From Ruminococcus sp. Phil11 (GTDB lineage: Bacteria > Bacillota > Clostridia > Oscillospirales > Ruminococcaceae), in contig MSGZ01000020.1 of the NCBI GenBank assembly GCA_001940925.1, positions 1 through 64,000 on the forward strand: DNA of 64,000 nt, read 5' to 3'. This document shows positions 33,871-41,208 of the stretch, in pieces; position 1 is the first letter of the stretch; every line of letters starts with the position of its first letter. Made by a program: the position numbers and the translations under genes. Below the pieces are notes generated by a model. The model was given only the letters and a program-made list of their open reading frames with translations, was not told the DNA's origin and ran no database searches.

Positions 33871-35259
33871 ATGCTCAGCGGAGAGGTCTTTATCCCCGAA
33901 ACGATCACGGTGCATCTCGGCGCGCCGGATGCCGATGCGGCCGACGTCACGATCCCGTATATCAGCTATGTCAAAAACTGCGCATCCAGTGAGATTTTCC
34001 CGACATGGCCGGAAAACGCGCTGCGGGCGAATATCTACGTCATCAACAGCTATGCGCTCAACCGCATCTACACGGAATGGTACCGCTCCCGCGGCTATCC
34101 GTTCGACATCACCAGCTCAACGCAGTACGACCAGGCATTTGTTTACGGCCGCGAGATCTTTGAAAATATCAGCCGCCTGACCGACGAGCTGATCCGTTCC
34201 TACATCCGCAGACAGGGCAGCTATGAGCCGATGTTCTCGGCCTTCTGCGACGGCTCCCGCACGCGCTGCGAGGGGCTCTCTCAGTGGGGAACGGTCGGAC
34301 TGGCGAATCAGGGCATGACGCCCTATGAGATTTTGCAGTATTACTACGGCGACAATATTGATCTGATCCGGGCGCAGGAAATCCGCGCCGTGACCCCGAG
34401 CTGGCCGGGTGCAGATCAGAAAACCGGTATGGTCGGCAGCGATGTGCAGACGATCCAGATCCAGCTGAACCGCATCGCGCAGAATTTCCCCGCGATCCCA
34501 AAGATCGCGGATGCGGACGGCATTTACGACGAAAACACCGCGAATGCCGTCCGCGTGTTCCAGTCGGTGTTCGAGCTTGACCCGACCGGCATTGTCAATG
34601 AGGCGACATGGTACCGCCTTTCGTATATCTACGTCAGCGTCAAGAATCTGGCCGAGCTGCGCTCCGAGGGGCTGCAGTACGACGAGATCACGCGCAGCTA
34701 TCCCGAGATCCTGCGGCAGGGCGATTACGGCGATGCCGTCCGCGCATTTCAGTATTTTCTGGCGGTCGTCGGGGCATACTACCAGAGTGTGCTCCGGCTG
34801 CAGATCACCGGGACCTACGATGCGGCGACCGCGGATGCCGTGCGCTCCTTCCAGCAGACCTACGGGCTGCCGCAGACCGGCATCGCAGACAAGCGCACGT
34901 GGAACGAGCTCTACCGCGCATACAGCGGCATTCTCGCATCCGAGCCCGCCTCGGAATGCGCAAGGCTCTTTCCGAACGAAGTGCTCAGAGAGGGCGTCAG
35001 CAGCGAGAACGTCCGCCTGCTGCAGCAGTATCTGACCTACATCGCACAGTTTGACCCGAATATCCAGCCCGTCACCGATACCGGCTATTTCGGGCCGATC
35101 ACCCGGAACGCGGTGCAGGCGTTCCAGCGGGAATACGGCCTGACGCCGAACGGGCAGGTCGGTGCCGTCACATGGGACATCATTACCGGCGTCTATTCCG
35201 AGATGAAATGCGGCGCGGGCAAGCGTCCCTATCAGGCGCCCGGCTATACGATCCGATAA
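33871..35259 (+). CDS. SpoIID/LytB-like domain with peptidoglycan-binding repeats
   Basis: 462 residues. Residues about 45-175 resemble the SpoIID/LytB domain: ENALRANIYVINSYALNRIY and FSAFCDGSRTRCEGLSQWGT, ending LANQGMTPYEILQYYYGD. Three PG_binding_1-type helical repeats follow (about 195-250, 285-350, 380-440), with the recurrent D-G-x-Y/F..T..AV..FQ pattern (GIYDENTANAVRVFQSVF, GTYDAATADAVRSFQQTYG, GYFGPITRNAVQAFQREYG). There is no signal peptide. SpoIID proteins cleave peptidoglycan during engulfment. Here the first domain may be regulatory or degenerate. It works with its neighbours at the cell wall or spore cortex. Confidence 0.82.
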   Translation: MLSGEVFIPETITVHLGAPDADAADVTIPYISYVKNCASSEIFPTWPENALRANIYVINSYALNRIYTEWYRSRGYPFDITSSTQYDQAFVYGREIFENISRLTDELIRSYIRRQGSYEPMFSAFCDGSRTRCEGLSQWGTVGLANQGMTPYEILQYYYGDNIDLIRAQEIRAVTPSWPGADQKTGMVGSDVQTIQIQLNRIAQNFPAIPKIADADGIYDENTANAVRVFQSVFELDPTGIVNEATWYRLSYIYVSVKNLAELRSEGLQYDEITRSYPEILRQGDYGDAVRAFQYFLAVVGAYYQSVLRLQITGTYDAATADAVRSFQQTYGLPQTGIADKRTWNELYRAYSGILASEPASECARLFPNEVLREGVSSENVRLLQQYLTYIAQFDPNIQPVTDTGYFGPITRNAVQAFQREYGLTPNGQVGAVTWDIITGVYSEMKCGAGKRPYQAPGYTIR

Positions 35260-35269
35260 GGAGGAAGCA

Positions 35270-35776
35270 ATGCTGTATACGGAAGCACAGATGCAGGAGC
35301 ATGTCGAGGAGATCCTCGGTCTGCTCTATCAGATCGCGCTGCGGGACAGCCGCATCCCGGCGGTTCTGCCGCAGAAGGAATTTTCCGAGGAGGCGGCTCT
35401 CGCCGTCCGCGCTTATCAGGAGGCATACGGTCTGCCGGTCACCGGCGAGATCGACGGCAAAACATGGGAGTCGATCGTCGATACCTTTCATAAACTGACC
35501 GACGCCGCTGTGCCGCTGCGGGTATTTCCCGGAAGCAGCGTCCGGCTGCAGCGCGGAGACAGCGGCAGTCAGGTGCAGCTTCTGCAAAGCCTGCTCGATC
35601 TGGCGGCGCAGCGGTTTGCCAATCTCCCGCCGGTGAAGCCGACCGGCGAATACGACGCGGCAACAGAAGCCGCCGTCCGGCGTCTGCAGGAAGCTGCGGG
35701 TCTGCCGGAAACGGGCGTCCTTGACCGCAGGACGTGGAACCGTCTGGCCGCGCTGTTCAACAGCCTGACTGTCTGA
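35270..35776 (+). CDS. Two-repeat peptidoglycan-binding domain protein
   Basis: 168 residues containing two PG_binding_1-type repeats: KEFSEEAALAVRAYQEAYGL (about 40-60) and GEYDAATEAAVRRLQEAAGL (about 122-141), each followed by a TG-x-x-D-x-x-TW end (TGEIDGKTW, TGVLDRRTW). There is no signal peptide or enzymatic domain. AAGGAGG is 5 bases before the ATG, 10 bp after the SpoIID-like gene, so they are one operon. It probably directs or bundles the neighbour on peptidoglycan. Confidence 0.82.
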   Translation: MLYTEAQMQEHVEEILGLLYQIALRDSRIPAVLPQKEFSEEAALAVRAYQEAYGLPVTGEIDGKTWESIVDTFHKLTDAAVPLRVFPGSSVRLQRGDSGSQVQLLQSLLDLAAQRFANLPPVKPTGEYDAATEAAVRRLQEAAGLPETGVLDRRTWNRLAALFNSLTV

Positions 35777-35792
35777 AAAAGGAGGCGTTATC

Positions 35793-36914
35793 ATGCAGCA
35801 GAAGCAGGAGCTGTTCAAAGAGCCGCTGTTCCGGATCCTCGTCGGGAGCGGCACGGTGCTGCTCGGTCTGGCGGCGGTGCTGCTGCACGGACAGCAGGTG
35901 CTCGCGATGCTGTGCAGACTGCTGCATGTGCTGCGCCCGCTGCTGCTCGGCGTGCTGTTCGCGACCATGCTGGAGCCGTCCTACGAGCGGCTGCGGACGG
36001 ATTTCACGGCCTTTGCCGAACGCAGGCGGCATCCGCTGCGGACAGGCTGGATCCGGCCTGTTTCCCTGATCGGCGCGATCCTGCCGCCGGTGCTCGTGCT
36101 GGTCAGCCTGATCTGCGTACTGGTGCCGCAGGTCATGCATTCCGTCCGGATGATCTCCGAAAACATCAGCATTTACAGTAAGAATCTTTCGCAGTGGACA
36201 GAACGGTTTGCGGATACCGCGCTTGCGGAGCTGTTTTCACAGGCAGGACTTGCCGATCTTCCGGCAGAGCTGCAGAACCGTCTGCCGGAGCTGCTGAAAC
36301 GCATGTACGACGGAACGGCGGCCCTGCTCGGCGTGCTGCTGGATATCGGCATCGGGGCGGTGTTTTCGCTGTATCTGCTCGCGGACAAGCCACGTCTGCG
36401 GATGCAGCTCCGGCAGCTTGCGGGCGATCCCGCAGACGGCGGGCGGCTGTTCCGGCTCCTGCAGCGGCTCCGGCAGGTCTGCCGGACATTTGCGCGGTTT
36501 CTCGGCTCACAGTGCAAAGAATCACTGATCCTCGGGGCACTGTGCTGGGCGGGGATGCGGCTGTTCCGTTTTCCGTATCCGGTGCTCATCAGCGCGGTCA
36601 TCGGCATCACGAACATTGTGCCGTATTTCGGCCCGATCGCCGGAACGCTGCCCTGCGCGCTGCTCCTGCTGCTCGTCAGGCCGGATGCGGTGCTCTGGTT
36701 TCTCATGTATATTGTGATTCTGCAGCAGATCGAAAGCAATCTGATTTATCCGCGGGTCGTCGGGCATTCGGTCGGACTGCCGCCTGCGTGGGTCATGGCG
36801 GCGATCGTCACGGGCGGCGGACTGTTCGGCGTCGGCGGGATGCTGCTCGGCGTCCCGCTCGCGGCGGTGCTGTATGCGCTTCTGCTTCCGGAAAGCGGGA
36901 TCGCTGCGCGGTGA
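35793..36914 (+). CDS. AI-2E/PerM family transporter, paralogue 1
   Basis: A 373-residue protein with 7-8 transmembrane helices and a large loop. PYPVLISAVIGITNIVPYFG and PIAGTLPCALLLLLVRPDA are the family core; IESNLIYPRVVGHSVGLPP also matches. A homologue lies at 57504-58841. Members include the TqsA exporter and YtvI sporulation protein. A YtvI-like role is possible given the wall/spore cluster upstream, only 16 bp away. GGAGGCG precedes the ATG. Confidence 0.87.
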   Translation: MQQKQELFKEPLFRILVGSGTVLLGLAAVLLHGQQVLAMLCRLLHVLRPLLLGVLFATMLEPSYERLRTDFTAFAERRRHPLRTGWIRPVSLIGAILPPVLVLVSLICVLVPQVMHSVRMISENISIYSKNLSQWTERFADTALAELFSQAGLADLPAELQNRLPELLKRMYDGTAALLGVLLDIGIGAVFSLYLLADKPRLRMQLRQLAGDPADGGRLFRLLQRLRQVCRTFARFLGSQCKESLILGALCWAGMRLFRFPYPVLISAVIGITNIVPYFGPIAGTLPCALLLLLVRPDAVLWFLMYIVILQQIESNLIYPRVVGHSVGLPPAWVMAAIVTGGGLFGVGGMLLGVPLAAVLYALLLPESGIAAR

Positions 36915-36932
36915 ACGGAGAGATGCGCCGCC

Positions 36933-36962
36933 TTGACTTTTTCTGCGGATGTGCTGTATAAT
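36933..36962 (+). promoter_or_regulatory. Sigma-A promoter of the radical SAM gene
   Basis: TTGACT (36933-36938), 18-bp spacer, TATAAT (36957-36962). Confidence 0.8.
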
Positions 36963-37008
36963 GAGAATAACAACACAGATTGGATGCAGCAGAAAAAGGG
37001 GGGATCAC

Positions 37009-37872
37009 ATGCATTTCGTAAAGGCAAAGACGATCCTGTCCGCGCAGAACGGCATGAACATTTACCGCGGCTGTCTGCACGGCTGCATTTACTGCGACAG
37101 CCGCAGCGAATGCTATCATTTTACGCATGATTTCGAGGATATCGAGGTCAAGGAGAATGCGCCGGAGCTGCTGGAACAGGCACTCCGGTCAAAGCGCAGA
37201 AAATGCATGATCGGGACAGGCTCCATGAGCGACCCCTATCTGCCGCCGGAAAAAGACCTGCGGCTGACGCGCCGCTGTCTGGAGCTGATCGCGCAGTACG
37301 GCTTCGGGGCGGCGGTGCTCACGAAATCCGACCTGATTTTGCGCGATCTGGATATTCTGGAACAGATCAATGAGCAGAAAAAAGCGGTCGTGCAGATGAC
37401 ACTGACGACCGCGGACGAAGCCCTCTGCCGGATACTGGAGCCGCATGTCTGCACGACGGCGCGGCGGTTTGAAGTGCTCGAAACGATGCGGGCGCATCAG
37501 ATTCCGACGGTCGTCTGGCTGACGCCGCTGCTGCCGTTTCTCAACGATACCGAGGAAAATCTGCGCGGCATTCTGCGGTACTGCATCGACGCGAAGGTGA
37601 AGGGCATCGTCTGCTTCGGCATCGGCGTGACGCTCCGGCAGGGCGACCGCGAGTATTTCTATGCGGCACTCGACCGGCATTTCCCCGGACTGCGCCGCCG
37701 CTACGAGCAGACCTTCGGCGATGCTTACGAGGTCACCAGCCCGGACCATGCAAGGCTGATGCGTATGTTTGCGGACACCTGCGAGGCGCACGGGATCCTG
37801 TACAAGCCGGATGCGGTGTTTGCGTATCTGAAAGAATGTCCGCCCGATCAGGCGCAGCTGACACTGTTCTGA
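37009..37872 (+). CDS. SPL-type radical SAM protein
   Basis: A 287-residue radical SAM enzyme with CLHGCIYCDSR (CxxxCxxC, binding the 4Fe-4S cluster) in NIYRGCLHGCIYCDSRSE. IGTGSMSDPYLPPEKDL, TKSDLILRDLDIL and WLTPLLPFLNDT are further family blocks. It is similar to the spore-photoproduct-lyase-like (SPL/Rv2578c-like) group. ATG 37009 is preceded by GGGGGGAT; the promoter at 36933-36962 rules out the upstream starts. The 3' end overlaps the convergent XRE gene by 25 bp. The reaction is unknown; DNA photoproduct repair is possible but not shown. Confidence 0.85.
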   Translation: MHFVKAKTILSAQNGMNIYRGCLHGCIYCDSRSECYHFTHDFEDIEVKENAPELLEQALRSKRRKCMIGTGSMSDPYLPPEKDLRLTRRCLELIAQYGFGAAVLTKSDLILRDLDILEQINEQKKAVVQMTLTTADEALCRILEPHVCTTARRFEVLETMRAHQIPTVVWLTPLLPFLNDTEENLRGILRYCIDAKVKGIVCFGIGVTLRQGDREYFYAALDRHFPGLRRRYEQTFGDAYEVTSPDHARLMRMFADTCEAHGILYKPDAVFAYLKECPPDQAQLTLF

Positions 37873-38489
37873 GAAGATTCGCCGTATTCCGGCTCGCAGC
37901 GAACGATTTTGCCGCAGTGCGGACATTTCAGCCAACGGCTGCGTACTCTCCGCGGGGCGAGCAGCAGCGGCAGCAGCCTCGGTGCGAAAACTGTATCGCA
38001 TTTGGTACATCTATAGTGCAAAAGTGTGTGCTCCTGATACAGCATCAGGAAGATTGCAAGTCCCATTGTACCGCCGAAGAACGCGGTCAGGAATACCTTG
38101 ACCGGCATCGGGATGACCTCTGTATAGACAGCAATCAGCATGATCACAATGGCCATGGAAAGCGCACTCATAACAACTGCGCCGTACAGCAGGCGCATTT
38201 TGGAGCGCTTCTGTGCCTTTTGCTCTGCCAGCAGCCGGAGTACATGTTCCTCTGCCTGTTTCTGTCTGCCGGAAGCGTCCAGATGCTCACCTGCAAGCAG
38301 CTCGTTGAGATCAAGCTCAAGTGCCTGACAAAGCGGACGGAGCAAAGAGACATCCGGCAGCCCTTTGCCGCACTCCCATTTGGAGACGGTCTTGTTGCTG
38401 ATGTTCAGCATGTCTGCAAGCTGCTGCTGTGTCAGACTGTGTGCCTTTCGCTCGGACGCGATGAATTTACCGATTTGAATCTGATTCAT
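37848..38489 (-). CDS. XRE-family regulator with two membrane helices and a zinc-ribbon-like C-terminus
   Basis: 213 residues. An N-terminal HTH (about 6-60, SLTQQQLADMLNISNKTVSK and WECGKGLPD) is followed by a linker, two transmembrane helices (about 100-122 and 130-150) and a Cys-pair ribbon (CTKCDTVF ... CPHCGKIV). Such membrane-tethered XRE proteins are common in clostridia and probably respond to envelope signals. AGGAGG is 8 bases before the ATG. Its 3' end overlaps the SPL gene tail by 25 bp, so convergent transcription could interfere. Target genes are unknown. Confidence 0.85.
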   Translation of the reverse strand: MNQIQIGKFIASERKAHSLTQQQLADMLNISNKTVSKWECGKGLPDVSLLRPLCQALELDLNELLAGEHLDASGRQKQAEEHVLRLLAEQKAQKRSKMRLLYGAVVMSALSMAIVIMLIAVYTEVIPMPVKVFLTAFFGGTMGLAIFLMLYQEHTLLHYRCTKCDTVFAPRLLPLLLAPRRVRSRWLKCPHCGKIVRCEPEYGESSQNSVSCA

Positions 38490-38521
38490 AGGATTAACCT
38501 CCTGTCTGTCTTGATAGCTTT

Positions 38522-38550
38522 ATCATACGGCATCCTGCCGGATTTGTCAA
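38522..38550 (-). promoter_or_regulatory. Sigma-A promoter of the XRE gene
   Basis: TTGACA (38545-38550), 17-bp spacer, TATGAT (38522-38527). Confidence 0.8.
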
Positions 38551-38635
38551 TCTACGGAGCGCAGAAATCCGCCTGAAACCTACAACTCTACGTTCAGTAG
38601 AGCATGTCCCGGAGCCCGTGTGGCTGGCTTCGTGC

Positions 38636-38664
38636 TTGACAGATTATGACGTTTAGAGTATAAT
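38636..38664 (+). promoter_or_regulatory. Sigma-A promoter of the 38700 gene
   Basis: TTGACA (38636-38641), 17-bp spacer, TATAAT (38659-38664). Confidence 0.85.
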
Positions 38665-38699
38665 ATCAGTGTATGACTTTTTGAAAGGCGGTGCGCGGG

Positions 38700-39386
38700 A
38701 TGACCGATCTGTTTTTCTGTCCCGAACGCTGGGAGCCGGACCCCATGATCTCCGGCAACGAAGCCGAAATGCGCAGGGTGACCGGCTTCTCCGGAAAAAC
38801 AGCCGACGCATGGCAGCTCGGAGACTGGGGCACGGCATGGTCTGCGATCAGCTCCGTGATCCCCGTTGAGACCGGCTGGCTCGAGCCCGGCGCGGAATAC
38901 CGCTTCTGCTTCTGGCTCAACGGCGGCGAGAACAGCCGTCAGAGCGAGACCTGTGCGCTCGAAATTTTCGGCGACGACTGGGAGGACAGGCTCAGCTTTC
39001 CGCTGAACCGCGGCCGCACCAAACCGATTCTCGAAAAAAATCACTGGCTGCTTTACGGCATCCCGTTCACGGCACCGGAGGCTGCGGCAGAGCTGCATTT
39101 CCGGTTCGTTGCGGCAGGTGCGGTCTGCACGGTTGCGGGCATTCCCGATATGGACATGGCCGCCTGTGAGGCACTGACCCCCGATCCGCCGGAAACCGGC
39201 AGCCCGCAGCGATATAACATCGTGTTTGCGTCCGGTTATCCGAATCATGCCAAGCGCTCCGCAGTCCGCAGTGATTCTGCGGCAGCCGTGAAAAAGGTGC
39301 TCTGCATGACGGCGGCCGCCGCCGGTATTGCGGTCGGCTCGGTGCTTCTGTACCGCGCACTGCATGAGAAAAAGCTGCGGAAATAA
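38700..39386 (+). CDS. Unknown tail-anchored-like protein with beta-rich domain
   Basis: 228 residues. The N-terminal ~165 residues are beta-rich with aromatic patches (TADAWQLGDWGTAWSAIS, YRFCFWLNGGEN, WEDRLSFPL), reminiscent of carbohydrate-binding jelly-roll domains. The C-terminus (about 200-222) is a hydrophobic helix (TAAAAGIAVGSVLLY) with a basic tail, i.e. tail-anchored topology with the main domain in the cytoplasm unless exported. I do not recognise a family. It lies 53 bp before ychF with no terminator between, so they may be co-transcribed. ATG 38700 follows GAAAGGCGG. Confidence 0.7.
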   Translation: MTDLFFCPERWEPDPMISGNEAEMRRVTGFSGKTADAWQLGDWGTAWSAISSVIPVETGWLEPGAEYRFCFWLNGGENSRQSETCALEIFGDDWEDRLSFPLNRGRTKPILEKNHWLLYGIPFTAPEAAAELHFRFVAAGAVCTVAGIPDMDMAACEALTPDPPETGSPQRYNIVFASGYPNHAKRSAVRSDSAAAVKKVLCMTAAAAGIAVGSVLLYRALHEKKLRK

Positions 39387-39439
39387 GCGAAACCCCGGAA
39401 TCCCCGGTCAAATATACATATCAGGAGGAATCATTTTTC

Positions 39440-40537
39440 ATGAAACTCGGAATGGTCGGTCTGCCGAATGTCGGCAAAAGCACCCTGTTCAACGCGCTGA
39501 CGAATGCCGGCGCGGAATCTGCAAACTATCCGTTCTGTACGATCGACAAGAATGTCGGCATCGTTTCCGTGCCGGATGCGCGGCTCGAAAAGCTGGCGGA
39601 GATCTATCAGCCGAAAAAGTTTACGCCCGCGACGCTGCAGTTCGTCGATATCGCGGGACTGGTCAAGGGCGCGTCCAAGGGCGAGGGCCTCGGCAACCGC
39701 TTCCTTGCGGATATCCGCGAGGTCGATGCGATCATCCATGTCGTGCGCTGCTTTGAGGACGACAACATCGTCCACGTTGACGGCTCCATTGACCCTAAGC
39801 GTGATATCGAGGTCATCAATCTGGAGCTGGTCTTTTCCGATATCGAGCTGATCGAACGCCGCATCGACAAGACCGCCAAGCTTGCCAAGGGCGACAAAAA
39901 ATACGCAGCGGATGTCGAGCTTCTGAAGCGTTTGCTGGCGCATCTCTCCGACGGAAAACCCGCGCGCAGCTTCGACTGCACCGAGGACGAGCTGGCTGTC
40001 ATTCTGGAGACCCCGCTGCTGACCGCAAAGCCGGTCATTTATGCGGCGAACCTCTCCGAGGCCGATTTCTCCGGCGATCTGGACAGCAATCCGCATTTTC
40101 AGGCGGTGAAAACGATCGCGGAGGCAGAGCACGCTGCCGTATTCCCGATCTGCGCACAGATCGAGGCGGAGATCTCCGATATGGACGAGGAGGAGCAGAA
40201 GATGTTTCTTGCCGATCTCGGTCTGGAGGAATCCGGCCTGACGCGCATCATCCATGCGGGCTATGCGCTGCTCGGACTGATCTCCTATCTGACCGGCGGT
40301 GCGGACGAGTGCCGCGCATGGACGATCAAAAAGGGCACGAAGGCTCCGCAGGCAGCCGGAAAGATCCACTCTGATTTTGAAAAGGGCTTCATCCGTGCGG
40401 AGGTCATTTCCTTTGACGATTTCATGGCGAACGGCGGCAATATGGTCGCAGCGAAGGAAAAGGGCGTCGTGCGTATGGAGGGAAAGACCTACGAGGTCGC
40501 CGACGGCGATATCATCACCTTCCACTTCACAAGTTAA
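39440..40537 (+). CDS. ychF: Redox-regulated ATPase YchF (Obg family)
   Basis: A 365-residue P-loop ATPase of the Obg-like family. Walker A is [14 protein letters not shown], followed by [14 protein letters not shown], the DxxG motif [19 protein letters not shown], and a C-terminal TGS domain with [20 protein letters not shown]. The G4 position is NLSE instead of NKxD, consistent with ATP preference. It associates with ribosomes and the stress response. TCAGGAGG lies 14 bases before the ATG. A conserved-loop terminator follows. Confidence 0.95.
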   Translation: MKLGMVGLPNVGKSTLFNALTNAGAESANYPFCTIDKNVGIVSVPDARLEKLAEIYQPKKFTPATLQFVDIAGLVKGASKGEGLGNRFLADIREVDAIIHVVRCFEDDNIVHVDGSIDPKRDIEVINLELVFSDIELIERRIDKTAKLAKGDKKYAADVELLKRLLAHLSDGKPARSFDCTEDELAVILETPLLTAKPVIYAANLSEADFSGDLDSNPHFQAVKTIAEAEHAAVFPICAQIEAEISDMDEEEQKMFLADLGLEESGLTRIIHAGYALLGLISYLTGGADECRAWTIKKGTKAPQAAGKIHSDFEKGFIRAEVISFDDFMANGGNMVAAKEKGVVRMEGKTYEVADGDIITFHFTS

Positions 40538-40630
40538 AGGTGTCTCCGACGGATCAATAACAGGTTCCGCCCAAACATGAAAATACTGATTTTTCATGTT
40601 GACCTTTTGGAATCCTATTATAAAGTGTAA

Positions 40631-40665
40631 CCGGGTGCTGATGTAACAGTCGGCACCCGGTTTTT
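40631..40665 (+). terminator. Terminator of ychF, conserved-loop hairpin family
   Basis: 11-bp stem 40631-40641 with 40650-40660, one wobble, loop TGTAACAG, T5 at 40661-40665. Confidence 0.87.
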
Positions 40666-40732
40666 ATGAGGCGGATATGTACGGCACTTCACGGAGATGT
40701 ACGTACATGTTTAAAAAGTTGTCCGCTCCGCT

Positions 40733-40764
40733 AAAAAAGAAAATCACCGCCGAAGCAGTGATTT
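40733..40764 (-). terminator. Second terminator of the candidate small RNA
   Basis: On the minus strand AAATCACTGC-ttcg-GCGGTGATTT is followed by TCTTTTTT (40733-40742 complement). UUCG tetraloop, strong T tract. Confidence 0.85.
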
Positions 40765-40767
40765 CAG

Positions 40768-40795
40768 GAAAAAGCAGATGTGTACCGGCATCTGC
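40768..40795 (-). terminator. First terminator of the candidate small RNA
   Basis: On the minus strand GCAGATG (40789-40795) pairs with CATCTGC (40774-40780), followed by TTTTTCC. Confidence 0.8.
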
Positions 40796-40907
40796 CTTTG
40801 CATCGCAGTGCGTCCGCGCGGAGAGGGTTCCCGACGGAGGGGTGTGCCGGGAAAGCGGATGCGCCGCAACGTGTCGTTTGATAAGCTTTGTTCTTATCTG
40901 CATTTTT

Positions 40908-40936
40908 ATTATAGCACAGCAATACTGTACATGCAA
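40908..40936 (-). promoter_or_regulatory. Sigma-A promoter of the candidate small RNA
   Basis: TTGCAT (40931-40936), 17-bp spacer with extended TGC, TATAAT (40908-40913). Confidence 0.85.
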
Positions 40937-41106
40937 TGTGAAATTGTGCGATCAACTGTTGTTTTGTCGCCAATTGTATCAGACATGACCGTACAGGCCG
41001 GAAGCCGCCCCGGAATCGGCATATTTCCGGCGTTCGTCAGCCTGCACAAATATCATGCGGATATCCTGTGAGAATGACGAAAACCCCAGTGACTGCATAA
41101 AGAAAC

Positions 41107-41135
41107 TTGACAAAATCCTGCCGGTGTGCTAAAAT
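41107..41135 (+). promoter_or_regulatory. Sigma-A promoter of the sensor cyclase
   Basis: TTGACA (41107-41112), 17-bp spacer with extended TGC, TAAAAT (41130-41135); leader of about 65 nt. Confidence 0.83.
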
Positions 41136-41208
41136 GAATTTGTATGTAATCCGTAAAAAACGGGTCTCTGACCGGAACGCACGCTTTCCGATGCAATGAG
41201 GTGAACCT

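Larger units (their letters stand above)
40733..40901 (-). ncRNA. Candidate small RNA with C-rich loop
   Basis: A consensus promoter at 40908-40936 predicts a start near 40901. Two Rho-independent terminators end the transcript after about 105-135 nt (40768-40795) or about 169 nt (40733-40764). Predicted hairpins: GATAAG/CTTATC at the 5' end (40893-40898 with 40880-40885), a TTCCCG/CGGGAA stem (40848-40853 with 40828-40833) whose 14-nt loop contains CCCCUCC, and the terminators. CCCCUCC can pair with AGGAGG-type ribosome sites, as in known Firmicute C-rich regulatory RNAs. The only ORF in this strand starts upstream of the promoter and has no ribosome site. Not matched to a known family; 6S-like RNA not ruled out. 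Confidence 0.6.
40538..41208. other. 670-bp spacer with terminator, small RNA and two promoters
   Basis: No credible protein gene. It holds the ychF terminator (40631-40665), a minus-strand candidate small RNA (40733-40901) with its promoter (40908-40936), and the promoter of the sensor diguanylate cyclase (41107-41135). 40940-41100 shows nothing further. Confidence 0.75.

Noticed and set aside
40664-40936. 90-codon minus-strand frame over the candidate small RNA
   Set aside because: Its start is in the -35 box, upstream of the predicted transcript start. The next ATG has no ribosome site and the frame runs through two terminators.
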